A DNA stretch of 64,000 nt from Mycolicibacterium neoaurum ATCC 25795 (GTDB lineage: Bacteria > Actinomycetota > Actinomycetes > Mycobacteriales > Mycobacteriaceae), in contig NZ_JMDW01000001.1 in assembly GCF_000691525.1 (NCBI RefSeq), forward strand, positions 62,001 through 126,000, in the 5' to 3' direction. Shown in pieces: positions 27,512 through 36,501 of this stretch; position 1 is the first letter of the stretch, and each line of letters opens with the position of its first letter. Position numbers and translations under genes: made by a program. The notes beneath the pieces were generated by a model that saw only the letters and a list, made by a program, of their open reading frames with translations, had not been told where the DNA came from and searched no databases.

Positions 27512-27577
27512 GTTTTGTCACCGGTCGGCACCGGCCCGTCAGGGCACGTCAGAGGCACCGTCAGTACCCTTGGTCGG

Positions 27578-28342
27578 GTGACCGCCAGCACCGCCCGGAG
27601 CAAATCGCAGGCCGCCTGGGATCGAGAGACCCATCTGGGCCTGGTGCGCCGCGCGCGCCGGATGAACCGAACGCTGGCGGTGGCCTTCCCGCACGTCTAT
27701 TGCGAGCTGGACTTCACCAACCCGTTGGAACTCACGGTCGCGACGATCTTGTCCGCGCAATGCACCGACAAGCGCGTCAACCTGACCACGCCGGCGTTGT
27801 TCGCGCGGTACCGCAGCGCGCTGGACTACGCACAGGCCGACCGCGCGGAACTCGAGGAACTGATCCGGCCGACCGGCTTCTACCGGAACAAGGCCACCTC
27901 GCTGATAAATCTGGGCACCGAGTTGGAGGCGCGTTTCGACGGCGAGGTACCGCACACGCTGGAAGAACTGGTGACGCTGCCGGGTATCGGTCGCAAGACC
28001 GCCAACGTGGTGCTCGGCAACGCGTTCGACATCCCCGGGATCACGGTAGACACCCACTTCGGACGGTTGGTGCGGCGTTGGCGCTGGACCGCCGAGGAAG
28101 ATCCGGTGAAGGTCGAGCATGCCGTCGGCGAGCTGATCGAACGGCGGGAGTGGACACTGCTCAGCCACCGGGTGATCTTTCACGGTCGCCGTGTCTGCCA
28201 TGCGAGACGTCCCGCCTGCGGGGTGTGCGTGCTGGCCAAGGACTGCCCTTCCTTCGGCGCGGGTCCCACCGACAAGGCGACTGCGGCGGCGCTGGTGAAG
28301 GGACCGGAGACCGACCATCTGCTGGCGCTGGCCGGGTTGTGA
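27578..28342 (+). CDS. nth: Endonuclease III, DNA glycosylase/AP lyase
   Basis: 254 residues from GTG 27578. The helix-hairpin-helix [14 protein letters not shown] carries catalytic Lys140; Asp158 follows in VDTHFGRL. The 4Fe-4S ligands C207, C214, C217 and C223 show the exact C-X6-C-X2-C-X5-C spacing. It removes oxidised pyrimidines in base excision repair. TACCCT at 27564-27569 lies 8 bp before the GTG, so a leaderless transcript is likely. It overlaps the thioredoxin-like gene by 4 nt. Confidence 0.95.
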   Translation: MTASTARSKSQAAWDRETHLGLVRRARRMNRTLAVAFPHVYCELDFTNPLELTVATILSAQCTDKRVNLTTPALFARYRSALDYAQADRAELEELIRPTGFYRNKATSLINLGTELEARFDGEVPHTLEELVTLPGIGRKTANVVLGNAFDIPGITVDTHFGRLVRRWRWTAEEDPVKVEHAVGELIERREWTLLSHRVIFHGRRVCHARRPACGVCVLAKDCPSFGAGPTDKATAAALVKGPETDHLLALAGL

Positions 28343-28995
28343 GCCGTTCGGCCCGGTGGACCGTTGCGGTCCTGATCGTTTTCGTCGCGCTGGGATACGC
28401 GCTGTGGCGGGAGTTGGGCGTCACCGAACCCGGTCCCACCGGATCCGTGGCATCCGAAGTCCCCGCCGCCCGTGACCACCGGGCAGCCGACACCCCCGAG
28501 GCGCTGGTCGGGCCCAGGCAGCGGGCGGATCTGCCGCCCTGTCCCATGGGTACCGGCGACGGACCCGAGCCGCTGCGCGGGATCACCCTGGAATGCGCGG
28601 GCGACGGCACATCCGTCGACGTCGCGGCGGCGGTGGCCGGCCGTCCGGTGGTGCTCAACCTGTGGGCCTATTGGTGCGGCCCGTGTGCCGACGAACTGCC
28701 CGCCCTGCAGGAGTATCAGCGCCGGATGGGTGAGCGGGTGCTGGTGGTGACCGTGCACCAGGACGAGAACGAATCCGCCGGTCTGTTGCGATTGGCCGAG
28801 CTCGGCGTGCGGCTGCCGACGCTGCAGGACGGCCGCCGGCTGGTCGCCGCGGCGCTCAAGGTGCCCAACGTGATGCCTGCCACCGTGGTGCTGGGAGCGG
28901 ACGGTAGCGTGGCCGAGATTCTGCCGCGACCGTTCGCCGACGTCGATGAGATCGCCGCGGCGGTGGATCCGTTGATAGGGGTGCCCGTTGGTTGA
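28339..28995 (+). CDS. Membrane-anchored thioredoxin-like protein (TlpA/CcmG type, Rv3673c-like)
   Basis: 218 residues from GTG 28339. An N-terminal membrane helix ([17 protein letters not shown]) anchors the protein with its thioredoxin domain outside the membrane. The active site is WCGPC (112-116), and the cis-Pro region [10 protein letters not shown] is present. A linker with C68 and C86 precedes the domain. It likely reduces or transfers disulfides of exported proteins. Overlaps both neighbours, in an operon with nth, a NUDIX gene and marP. Confidence 0.88.
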   Translation: MSRSARWTVAVLIVFVALGYALWRELGVTEPGPTGSVASEVPAARDHRAADTPEALVGPRQRADLPPCPMGTGDGPEPLRGITLECAGDGTSVDVAAAVAGRPVVLNLWAYWCGPCADELPALQEYQRRMGERVLVVTVHQDENESAGLLRLAELGVRLPTLQDGRRLVAAALKVPNVMPATVVLGADGSVAEILPRPFADVDEIAAAVDPLIGVPVG

Positions 28996-29761
28996 GCTCT
29001 CGCCGGACGCCGCGCCGGGATGGCTGCGTCCGCTGCTCGACAACGTCGCCGCCGTGCCCGACGCCTACCGAAACCGCACACCCGCCGATGTGCTGGCCGC
29101 GATCAACACCGCCAATGCCGCGGCGACGCGGGCCGGGACCAAACGCGACGCCGCCGTGCTCGTGCTGTTCTCCGGACCCGCCGACGCGCCGCGTGGCGAT
29201 CTCGGCGGCCCGCCGCCGGAAACCGACCTCTTGGTCACCGTCCGCGCCTCCTCGCTGCGTAACCATTCCGGGCAGGCCGCTTTCCCCGGCGGCGTGTCCG
29301 ACCCCGAGGACGACGGTCCGGTGGCGACCGCGCTGCGCGAGGCCCGTGAGGAGACCGGGGTGGATACCACCCGCCTGACGCCGCTGGCCGTCCTGGATCG
29401 GATGTTCATTCCCCCGACGGGCTTTCACGTGGTGCCGGTGCTGGCCTACTCGCCGGACCCTGGTCCGGTGGGCGTGGTGGATCCGGCCGAGGCCGCCATC
29501 GTGGCGCGGGTTCCGCTGCGGGCGTTCATCAATCCTGAGAACCGGTTGATGGTGTACCGCCAGGCCAATACCAGCCGTTTCGCCGGGCCGGCCTTCCTGC
29601 TCAACCAGATGCTGGTGTGGGGCTTCACCGGCCAGGTGATCTCGGCACTGCTGGACGTCGCGGGGTGGGCACAACCATGGAATACCGACGACGTGCGCGA
29701 ACTGGAGGAGGCAATGGCCGAGGTGACGTCGCCCAGCCAGTACGGTGAAGCCCAACGATGA
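28988..29761 (+). CDS. NUDIX hydrolase, probable CoA pyrophosphatase (Rv3672c-like)
   Basis: 257 residues from TTG 28988, overlapping the preceding gene by 8 nt. The NUDIX box runs from GGVSDPEDDGP to ALREAREETGV, and the preceding LLVTVRASSLRNHSGQAAFPGG matches the CoA-specific UPF0035 signature (LR-NHSGQ-AFPGG). It would cleave coenzyme A or acyl-CoA to 4'-phosphopantetheine and 3',5'-ADP. It overlaps marP by 4 nt. Confidence 0.88.
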   Translation: MVELSPDAAPGWLRPLLDNVAAVPDAYRNRTPADVLAAINTANAAATRAGTKRDAAVLVLFSGPADAPRGDLGGPPPETDLLVTVRASSLRNHSGQAAFPGGVSDPEDDGPVATALREAREETGVDTTRLTPLAVLDRMFIPPTGFHVVPVLAYSPDPGPVGVVDPAEAAIVARVPLRAFINPENRLMVYRQANTSRFAGPAFLLNQMLVWGFTGQVISALLDVAGWAQPWNTDDVRELEEAMAEVTSPSQYGEAQR

Positions 29762-30948
29762 CTCCCGCACAGTGGCTTGACCTCGCAATCCTTGCCGTCG
29801 CCTTCGTGGCCGCGGTGTCCGGCTGGCGCTCCGGCGCGCTCGGATCGCTGTTGTCCTTCATCGGTGTGGTCCTGGGCGCAGTCGCCGGCGTGCTGTTGGC
29901 GCCCCACCTGGTCGGCAACATCGACGGGCCGCGCACCAAGCTGTTCGCCACCCTCTTCCTGATCCTCGCGCTGGTCGTGATCGGCGAGATCGCCGGTGTG
30001 GTGCTGGGGCGGGCCGTGCGCGGCGCGTTGCGCAACCCGGTGCTGCGCTTTGTCGACTCGATCATCGGGTCGGCTTTGCAGTTGGTGACCGTGCTGATCG
30101 CGGCGTGGTTGCTTGCCTCACCACTGACCAGCCAGCCCACCCTGGCCGGCGCGGTGCGCGGTTCCAAGGTGCTCACCGAGGTCAACAACCTCGCGCCGGA
30201 ATGGCTGCAGAAGGTGCCCGCCCGGTTGGCCGGATTACTGGACACCTCAGGTCTTCCCGCGGTGCTGGAGCCGTTCAGCCGCACCCCGGTCGTCGCGGTC
30301 GACGCACCCGATGCGGCGTTGGCGACATCGCCGGTGGTGCAGTCCGTCCGCGGCAGCGTGGTCAAGATCCGCGGTGTCGCGCCCAGTTGCCAGAAGGTCT
30401 TGGAGGGCAGCGGATTCGTCATCGCGCCCAACCGGGTGATGTCCAATGCCCACGTGGTCGCCGGCGCCGAGACGGTCACCGTCGAGGTCAACGGTGAAAC
30501 CTACGACGCCACCGTGGTCTCCTACGACCCGAACCAGGACATCTCGATCCTCGCGGTGCCGGAGCTGCCGTCGGTGCCTTTGGTCTTCGACGATTCCGAG
30601 GCCGCACCGAGCACCGACGCCATCGTCATGGGGTATCCCGGCGGCGGCGATTTCACGGCAACCCCGGCGCGGGTGCGCGAGACGATCGAACTTAACGGGC
30701 CCGACATCTACAACTCGACGACGGTGAACCGGACGGTGTACACCATCCGCGGCACGGTGAAGCAGGGCAATTCCGGTGGCCCGATGGTCGACAAGGACGG
30801 CAAGGTCCTCGGCGTCGTCTTCGGTGCCGCCGTCGACGACGCAGACACCGGTTTCGTGCTGACCGCCGAGCAGGTGCTGCCTCAACGCATGCAGGTGGGT
30901 AACACCGCGCCGGTGCCGACCGGCGTCTGCATCGGTCAGGCCGGGTAG
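29758..30948 (+). CDS. marP: Membrane-bound serine protease MarP
   Basis: 396 residues. Four N-terminal membrane helices (5-120; CvpA-like) are followed by a linker and a chymotrypsin-like periplasmic protease. The triad is H232 (SNAHVV), D261 (NQDISI) and S339 (GNSGGP). C211 and C391 are placed like the disulfide that controls activity in M. tuberculosis MarP (Rv3671c), a protease needed for acid resistance through peptidoglycan hydrolase processing. Its 3' end overlaps the convergent ephE-like gene by 13 nt. Confidence 0.95.
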   Translation: MTPAQWLDLAILAVAFVAAVSGWRSGALGSLLSFIGVVLGAVAGVLLAPHLVGNIDGPRTKLFATLFLILALVVIGEIAGVVLGRAVRGALRNPVLRFVDSIIGSALQLVTVLIAAWLLASPLTSQPTLAGAVRGSKVLTEVNNLAPEWLQKVPARLAGLLDTSGLPAVLEPFSRTPVVAVDAPDAALATSPVVQSVRGSVVKIRGVAPSCQKVLEGSGFVIAPNRVMSNAHVVAGAETVTVEVNGETYDATVVSYDPNQDISILAVPELPSVPLVFDDSEAAPSTDAIVMGYPGGGDFTATPARVRETIELNGPDIYNSTTVNRTVYTIRGTVKQGNSGGPMVDKDGKVLGVVFGAAVDDADTGFVLTAEQVLPQRMQVGNTAPVPTGVCIGQAG

Positions 30949-31886
30949 ACGGCGCCCAGGAACTGGGCGAGCGCGGTGTTGACCGCCCGGGGATTCTCCT
31001 CGTGTGCAAAATGCCCTGCGCCGTCTATGGGTTCGAATCGGCCGTCGGGTGCGTACGGTCGTGACCGGCGGACCGGATCGGCCAGAACGTAGGGGTCGGC
31101 CGCGCCGCGCAGATGCAACAGCGGAACATCGATCGGCCGGGCCATCGAACGCATGAACCGGCGTCCCTCGCCGCGGACCTGGCTGCGCACCGCCCAGCGC
31201 TGGTACTCCAGCGTCGAGTGGACCGCCCCCGGGATCTGGATCGCCTGCCGCAGATGGCGCATGGTGACGGCGAAGTCCTCGGTGCCGACCCAGCCGTGGC
31301 CGGCACGGTCACGGATCAGCCGTTCCAGCTCCACGGCATTGTGTCGGGTGAGTCTGTGTTCGGGCCAGCGCGGCAGCTGGTAGCGCAGCAGCCAGGGCAG
31401 CAGCGCGCGGCGCTGGGCGGCGTCGGCCAGGACCGACGAGCGCAGTGCGACCGGGTGCGGTGAGCTGATCAATGCGACGGCGTCGACCATCCGCGGGTGC
31501 AACAGGGCCGTAGCCCAGCAGACCAGACCACCATCGGCATGGCCGACCAGGGTGGCCGAGTTGTGCCCGAGTGCACGAACCAGACCCGCGGTGTCCCCGG
31601 CGAGGGTCCAGCCGTCGTAACCGCGCGGCGGTTTGTCGCTGTCACCGTAACCGCGAAGGTCGACGGCGACGACCCGATGGTCGCTGTGAGCTTGCAGTTG
31701 GTGACGCCACGACCACCAGAACGAACCGAAACCGTGCAACAGGATCACGAGGTGGCGATCGGACCGCCCGCGGTTCTCCGGTGCATCCTCGGCCTCCACG
31801 ACATGGAAGCGAATACCGTTGGCGTGGACCTGAAAATGGCGCCACGGCCCATCGATGCGCACCACCGACGGGTCCGGCGCCTGCAT
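30936..31886 (-). CDS. ephE: Alpha/beta hydrolase, epoxide hydrolase EphE-like
   Basis: 316 residues. Oxyanion motif HGFGSFWWSW (51-60), nucleophile elbow VGHADGG with Asp118 and the C-terminal His292 (GAGHFAHEENP) fit epoxide or haloalkane hydrolases, which use Asp as nucleophile. Position next to marP matches Rv3670 (ephE). Lid tyrosines were not assigned, so the epoxide specificity rests on context. Confidence 0.82.
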   Translation of the reverse strand: MQAPDPSVVRIDGPWRHFQVHANGIRFHVVEAEDAPENRGRSDRHLVILLHGFGSFWWSWRHQLQAHSDHRVVAVDLRGYGDSDKPPRGYDGWTLAGDTAGLVRALGHNSATLVGHADGGLVCWATALLHPRMVDAVALISSPHPVALRSSVLADAAQRRALLPWLLRYQLPRWPEHRLTRHNAVELERLIRDRAGHGWVGTEDFAVTMRHLRQAIQIPGAVHSTLEYQRWAVRSQVRGEGRRFMRSMARPIDVPLLHLRGAADPYVLADPVRRSRPYAPDGRFEPIDGAGHFAHEENPRAVNTALAQFLGAVYPA

Positions 31887-31896
31887 GGCGAAGCGG

Positions 31897-32400
31897 CTAC
31901 CAGCCGGAGGGGTCGGTGGTGATGGCCGGCTTGACGGCCTCGGCGGGCTTGTCCGAGCCCGGCGTCAGCGCCTCCTTGGTCTCCTTGACCGAGGCGATGG
32001 TTTCGCGCGGCCCGCGGATGCGCCGCACCTTCAGATAGCCGAGCAGCGCCAATGCGATGGTGACCAGCACCATGACGCCGAACACGATCAGGAAGGCGGC
32101 CCAGCGCCACAACCAGGTATCCAGCAGCTCGGCGATGAAGAAGAAGAGGAAGAAGGTCGAGTAGAACAGCACGACCAGGGCCGCGATGAAGAACAGGCTG
32201 CCGGTGAGCCCCTTCTTCACATCGCGGGTGATCTCGGCCTTGGCGAGCTCCACCTCGGCGCGCACCAGGGTGGAAACCTGTGCGGTCGCATCCTTGACCA
32301 GATCTCCGATGGACGGGTCGGCCTTGGGTGCGTGCGGGTCGACGAGCGGAATCGACGTCACAGTGGCAGGCACGCCGTTCTTGCGGTCGCTGGTGCTCAT
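31897..32400 (-). CDS. Phage holin superfamily III-type membrane protein (Rv3669-like)
   Basis: 167 residues. An amphipathic N-terminal part (DPSIGDLVKDATAQVSTLVRAEVELAKAEI) leads into two membrane helices separated by a short loop (LFFIAALVVLFYSTFFLFFFIAELL and AAFLIVFGVMVLVTIALALL), the DUF1469/holin-like architecture. A Lys/Thr-rich tail follows. It lies 10 bp upstream of ephE on the same strand. Despite the name, such actinobacterial proteins are chromosomal and not lytic; role unknown. Confidence 0.82.
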   Translation of the reverse strand: MSTSDRKNGVPATVTSIPLVDPHAPKADPSIGDLVKDATAQVSTLVRAEVELAKAEITRDVKKGLTGSLFFIAALVVLFYSTFFLFFFIAELLDTWLWRWAAFLIVFGVMVLVTIALALLGYLKVRRIRGPRETIASVKETKEALTPGSDKPAEAVKPAITTDPSGW

Positions 32401-32512
32401 AGGAGGCTATGTTGCCATGTTCTCGGCATCGCGAGGCGACGGGGAGAGGGCTCCGGTCCGAGGAGGTGGCCACTTCGCCACATAGGATGGCGGCCAGCCG
32501 AGGAACGGGGAG

Positions 32513-33214
32513 ATGTTGAGACACCGCTGGCAGTCCATTGTGCGCATCGTTTCGCTCGCAGTCCTGGCGCCCCTCGCGGTGGCGCTGAGCCCGGTGGCCC
32601 ACGCCGACGGCCCGGTTCCGCTCGGCGGGGGGTCGGGAATCGTCATCGACGGTCACGCCTACTGCACACTCACCGCCATCGGCCATGACTCCGCGGGCAA
32701 GTTGATCGGGTTCACCTCGGCGCACTGCGGCGGGCCGGGTGCCGTGGTCGCCGCCGAGGGGGTGCCCACCGCGGGGACGCTCGGCGTCATGGTCGCCGGT
32801 AACGACAACCTGGACTATGCCGTCATCGAGTTCGACCCGCAGCGGGTGCAACCTGTCGACACGGTCAAGGGATTCCGTATCGACGGCCTCGGGCCGGACC
32901 CGTCGTTCGGTGAAGTCGCCTGCAAGCTGGGCCGGACAACCGGCTACTCGTGCGGTGTGACGTGGGGCCCCGGCCAGGATCCGGGCACCATCCTCAACCA
33001 GGTCTGCGGGCAGCCCGGTGATTCCGGGGCGCCGGTGACGGTCAACAACAGACTGGTCGGCATGATCCACGGTGCGTTCACCGAGGATCTACCGACGTGC
33101 GTGACGCAATACATCCCGCTGCACACACCGGCGGTCACCATGTCGATGTCCTCGGTGCTCGCCGATATCACCACCAAGAATCGGCCAGGCGCCGGCTTCG
33201 TGCCGATCGCCTGA
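32513..33214 (+). CDS. Secreted chymotrypsin-like serine protease (Rv3668c-like)
   Basis: 233 residues with a clear signal peptide ending PVAHA (cleavage after residue 31). The triad is H71 (TSAHC), D101 (LDYAV) and S171 (PGDSGAPV). Cysteines near 51/72 and 147/165 suggest two disulfides, as in alpha-lytic-type proteases. There is no pro-domain and no membrane anchor. ATG 32513 follows a GGAACGGGGAG ribosome site. Confidence 0.9.
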   Translation: MLRHRWQSIVRIVSLAVLAPLAVALSPVAHADGPVPLGGGSGIVIDGHAYCTLTAIGHDSAGKLIGFTSAHCGGPGAVVAAEGVPTAGTLGVMVAGNDNLDYAVIEFDPQRVQPVDTVKGFRIDGLGPDPSFGEVACKLGRTTGYSCGVTWGPGQDPGTILNQVCGQPGDSGAPVTVNNRLVGMIHGAFTEDLPTCVTQYIPLHTPAVTMSMSSVLADITTKNRPGAGFVPIA

Positions 33215-33228
33215 CCGATCGCCGCCGG

Positions 33229-35202
33229 CTACTTGCTGGCGCGGATGGCCTCGAAGACGCTGGGGTCCACCAGGGTCGAGGTGTCACCGAGTTCGCGGCC
33301 TTCGGCCACGTCACGCAGCAGTCGACGCATGATCTTGCCGCTGCGGGTCTTCGGCAGTTCCGGCACGACGTGGATCTCGCGTGGCTTGGCGATCGGGGAG
33401 ATCTCCTTGGAGACTTCGGCGCGCAGTTCGTCGACCATCTGCTCATGTGACAGTTCGGCGGCGTGGCTCTTGAGGATGACGAAGGCGCAGATGCCCTGGC
33501 CGGTGTGCTCGTCGGTGGCACCGACCACGGCAGCCTCGGCCACTCCGGCGTGCCCGACGAGCGCGGATTCGACCTCGGCGGTCGAGATTCGGTGTCCGGA
33601 CACGTTCATCACGTCGTCGATACGGCCCAGCACCCAGATTTCACCGTCGCTGCCGTACCGCGCGCCGTCGCCGGCGAAGTACCAGCCCTGCTCGGCGAAG
33701 CGCGACCAGTAGGTTTCCTTGAACCGTTCGTCGTCGCCCCAGATGCCGCGCAGCATCGACGGCCACGGCTTGTCCAGCACCAGGTAGCCGGTCGTCTGCT
33801 CGGCGCCGTCGACGGCGGGGCTGAGATCGTTGCCGTCGTCGTCGACGATCTTGGCCGAGATGCCGGGCAGCGGTGTCATCGCCGAACCGGGCTTGCAGTG
33901 GGTGACTCCGGGCAGCGGGGAGATCATGATCGCACCGGTCTCGGTCTGCCACCAGGTGTCCACGATCGGGGTCTTGTCGGCGCCGAAGACCAGCCGGTAC
34001 CACCGCCACGCCTCGGGGTTGATCGGTTCACCGACCGAGCCCAACAGGCGGATGCTGGACAGGTCGTGTTCGAAGGCGAGCTCGCGGCCCCACTTCATGA
34101 ATGTCCGGACCACGGTGGGAGCGGTGTAATAGATTGACACACCGTACTTTTCGATGACCTGGAAGTGGCGGTGCTCATCCGGGGACGCTGGGGTGCCTTC
34201 GTAGACCACCTGGGTCGCTCCGTTGGACAGTGGCCCGTACACGATATAGGTGTGCCCGGTCACCCAGCCGATATCGGCTGTGCACCAATAGACATCGGTT
34301 TCGGGCTTGAGGTCGAAGACGACCGAGTGGGTGTAGGACGCCTGGGTCAGGTATCCGCCCGAGGTGTGCACGATGCCCTTGGGCTTGCCGGTGGTGCCGG
34401 AGGTGTACAGCAGGAACAGCGGGTGCTCGGAGTCGAAGGCCTCGGGCGCGTGTTCGACCGATGCCTTGGGCACCGTCTCGTCCCACCACAGATCGCGGCC
34501 TTCGGTCCACGGCGTGTCGATTCCGGTGCGGCGCACCACGAGAACATGCTCGACGGGGCTGTCGGAGCCGAGGCCGTCCAGTGCCTCGTCGACACCTGCC
34601 TTCAGCGGCGCCGCCTTGCCGCGACGGTACTGGCCGTCGGAAGTGATGACGATCTTGGCCTGGGCGTCCTCGATGCGAGCCTTGAGCGCCGAGGCGGAGA
34701 AGCCGGCGAAGACGACCGAATGCATCGCGCCAAGTCGCGCGCAGGCGAGCATCGCGATGATCGCCTCGGGCACCATCGGCATGTAGATGGCCACCCGGTC
34801 ACCGGCGGTCAGACCCAACTCGGCCAGCGTGTTTGCCGCTTGGTTGACCTCGTCCTGGAGCTGGGCGTAGGTGATGGTGCGCGCATCGCCGACGGGCTCA
34901 CCCTCCCAGTGGATGGCGACCCGGTCACCGTTGCCTGCCTCGACGTGGCGGTCCACACAGTTGTAGGCGACGTTGAGTTTGCCCCCGACAAACCATTTCG
35001 CGAACGGTGCGTTCGACCAGTCCAGTACCTCGGTGAACGGGGTGCCCCAGGACAGTCGGTCGGCCTGGGTGGCCCAGAACGCCAGCCGGTCGGCCTCGGC
35101 CTGATCGTAGAGATCGCTCGTGGCGTTGGCGTTGGCCGCGAACTCGGCGGGCGGGGGATAGGCTGAGGGCACGCCGGTCTGCGTCGCTGTGGTCTCGCTC
35201 AT
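33229..35202 (-). CDS. acs: Acetyl-CoA synthetase
   Basis: 657 residues starting at ATG 35202 (MSETTATQ), with GTG 35220 as a less likely alternative. ANL-superfamily motifs: [27 protein letters not shown], and [11 protein letters not shown] near the C-terminus, whose lysine (about K623) is the known regulatory acetylation site. It converts acetate, ATP and CoA to acetyl-CoA through acetyl-AMP. Equivalent to Rv3667. In mycobacteria a cAMP-dependent acetyltransferase inactivates Acs. Confidence 0.96.
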   Translation of the reverse strand: MSETTATQTGVPSAYPPPAEFAANANATSDLYDQAEADRLAFWATQADRLSWGTPFTEVLDWSNAPFAKWFVGGKLNVAYNCVDRHVEAGNGDRVAIHWEGEPVGDARTITYAQLQDEVNQAANTLAELGLTAGDRVAIYMPMVPEAIIAMLACARLGAMHSVVFAGFSASALKARIEDAQAKIVITSDGQYRRGKAAPLKAGVDEALDGLGSDSPVEHVLVVRRTGIDTPWTEGRDLWWDETVPKASVEHAPEAFDSEHPLFLLYTSGTTGKPKGIVHTSGGYLTQASYTHSVVFDLKPETDVYWCTADIGWVTGHTYIVYGPLSNGATQVVYEGTPASPDEHRHFQVIEKYGVSIYYTAPTVVRTFMKWGRELAFEHDLSSIRLLGSVGEPINPEAWRWYRLVFGADKTPIVDTWWQTETGAIMISPLPGVTHCKPGSAMTPLPGISAKIVDDDGNDLSPAVDGAEQTTGYLVLDKPWPSMLRGIWGDDERFKETYWSRFAEQGWYFAGDGARYGSDGEIWVLGRIDDVMNVSGHRISTAEVESALVGHAGVAEAAVVGATDEHTGQGICAFVILKSHAAELSHEQMVDELRAEVSKEISPIAKPREIHVVPELPKTRSGKIMRRLLRDVAEGRELGDTSTLVDPSVFEAIRASK

Positions 35203-35327
35203 GGGTGTGAGCGTAGTCACCGAAGGTTGCAGCGGCGTTGGAGCGTCACAAGACGCGCTGCGGACGGCTGTCGAACTGCGCCGAACGTCGGGGATTGCAG
35301 GCTCAGCGGTCGGCTAGCGTTGTCCGG

Positions 35328-36113
35328 ATGACCGACGAGCGCTCGCGCAAGGAGCCGAAGAACACCGATCCGCTCGCCCCGCTGGTGGCGCTGGAGGGTG
35401 TTGCCGCCGCCGGCGACGAGGCGCGCGAGGCGCTCGGCCGGGCGCATCGACACCGAACCAATCTGCGGGGTTGGCCCCAGACAGCAGCGGAGGCGGCGCT
35501 GCGCGCGGCGCGCGCGAGTTCGGTGCTCGATGGCGGCTCACTGAACCTGTCCGAGTCCGGGGAACCCGATCCGGTGCTGGCCGGGGCGCTGCGGGTGTCC
35601 GAGGCGCTGGAGGGTGGCGCGACCGCACTGACCCAGGTGTGGCAGCGGGCGCCGTTGCAGGCGCTGGCCCGGTTGCACTCGCTGGCGGCGGCAGACCTCG
35701 TCGACGACGACCGGTTGGGCAGGCCGCGCTCGGCACCCGAGGTGGGTCCGCGGCTGGAGATGCTGGCCGAGCTGGTCACCGGTGCCACCTCGGTGCCCGC
35801 TTTCGTGGTGGCCGCCGTCGCGCATGGCGAATTGTTGACCCTGGAGCCCTTCGGTTCGGCCGATGGCGTGGTGGCGCGCGCGGTGTCGCGCCTGATCACG
35901 ATGTCCAGCGGGCTGGATCCGCACGGACTCGGTGTGCCGGAGATGTTCTGGATGAAGCAGTCCGGGAACTACCGGGCCGCCGCGCGCGGCTTCGCCTCGG
36001 GCACACCGAACGGACTGGGTGCCTGGCTGGTGTTGAGCAGTCAGGCCCTGCATGCCGGGGCGCGGGAGGCATTATCGATCGCCGAGGCGGCGCGGGACCA
36101 GCCCAGCAAATGA
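35328..36113 (+). CDS. Conserved actinobacterial protein with Fic_N-like region (Rv3662c-like)
   Basis: 261 residues from ATG 35328. The region PQTAAEAALRAARASSVLDGGS resembles the N-terminal inhibitory or docking part of Fic proteins (cf. SS-x-IEG), and ALQALARLHSLAA resembles the following helix. The Fic active-site motif HPFxxGNG is absent; the C-terminus instead has a conserved FWMKQSGNYRAAARGFASGTPNGLG block. It is a relic or relative of the Fido fold at best. It is divergent from acs across 125 bp, and its stop abuts the Ms1 terminator. Confidence 0.68.
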   Translation: MTDERSRKEPKNTDPLAPLVALEGVAAAGDEAREALGRAHRHRTNLRGWPQTAAEAALRAARASSVLDGGSLNLSESGEPDPVLAGALRVSEALEGGATALTQVWQRAPLQALARLHSLAAADLVDDDRLGRPRSAPEVGPRLEMLAELVTGATSVPAFVVAAVAHGELLTLEPFGSADGVVARAVSRLITMSSGLDPHGLGVPEMFWMKQSGNYRAAARGFASGTPNGLGAWLVLSSQALHAGAREALSIAEAARDQPSK

Positions 36114-36165
36114 AGCGGGCGACGCTCCGTGACCCACTTGCGTCGGTCACGGCTCGTCGCCCGCT
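36114..36165. terminator. Long hairpin, 3' end of the Ms1-like RNA and of the convergent gene
   Basis: AGCGGGCGACG (36114-36124) pairs with CGTCGCCCGCT (36155-36165), and CCGTGACC (36127-36134) with GGTCACGG (36145-36152). Only a 2x2 CT/CT mismatch interrupts the 19 base pairs. On the minus strand it is followed by TTCATTTG. It begins one base after the stop codon of the plus-strand gene. Confidence 0.88.
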
Positions 36166-36421
36166 AGCACGGATCCCGGTTACCAAGCGTGCTGAGGTGG
36201 GTTGTGTGGGTGGCCTCGGCGTTCTCACGCTGCGCTACGGGCGCAACCCCACCCAAGGGGTTGTCACGTCATTCGCTTTTCGTAATTCCGCAGGCCCACA
36301 ACGCTTCTGCCTGTATCGCGGCTTGAGCTCCGCGTGGGTTCCGGTGATCCGTGCTAGGAGTGTCGACTCGGGAGATCACACCTTCTCTTCCGGTGTGGCC
36401 TTGGCCTTGTCGAGCTCCGTG
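36114..36421 (-). ncRNA. ms1: Ms1/MTS2823-type small RNA (RNA polymerase-binding RNA)
   Basis: A gene-free interval downstream of serB on the same strand, the position where M. tuberculosis encodes MTS2823 (between Rv3661 and Rv3662c) and M. smegmatis encodes Ms1. From the promoter start point (near 36421) to the terminator end the length is about 308 nt, matching Ms1. The folding is strong: TAGCACGGATC (36165-36175) pairs perfectly with GATCCGTGCTA (36346-36356), closing a large internal region. At the 5' end, GGAGTG with CACTCC and CACACC with GGTGTG form a local domain. Ms1 binds core RNA polymerase without sigma factor in stationary phase. Sequence identity to Ms1 was not computed. Confidence 0.85.
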
Positions 36422-36427
36422 CACTCC

Positions 36428-36456
36428 TTTGTACTACGTGACCGCGGTCACATCAA
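36428..36456 (-). promoter_or_regulatory. Promoter of the Ms1-like RNA with embedded Crp-like palindrome
   Basis: On the minus strand TTGATG (36456-36451), 17 bp, then TACAAA (36433-36428), a good sigma-A promoter. The spacer contains the perfect palindrome GTGACCGCGGTCAC (36438-36451). Read with its flanks it is TGTGA-N6-TCACG (36452-36437), which fits the mycobacterial Crp consensus. A protein bound there would sit between -35 and -10 and should repress. Confidence 0.7.
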
Positions 36457-36501
36457 GTATCAAACGGGGGTGAATCTCGATCGTTATGAGGACGCTCTCA
36501 G

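Noticed and set aside
31897..32400. Holin-like protein as evidence of a prophage
   Set aside because: No other phage gene is present; this is a conserved chromosomal gene in mycobacteria beside ephE and marP.
36166..36501. Short frames in the interval downstream of serB as small proteins
   Set aside because: None has a ribosome site or protein-like composition, and promoter, terminator and long-range stem point to a structured RNA.
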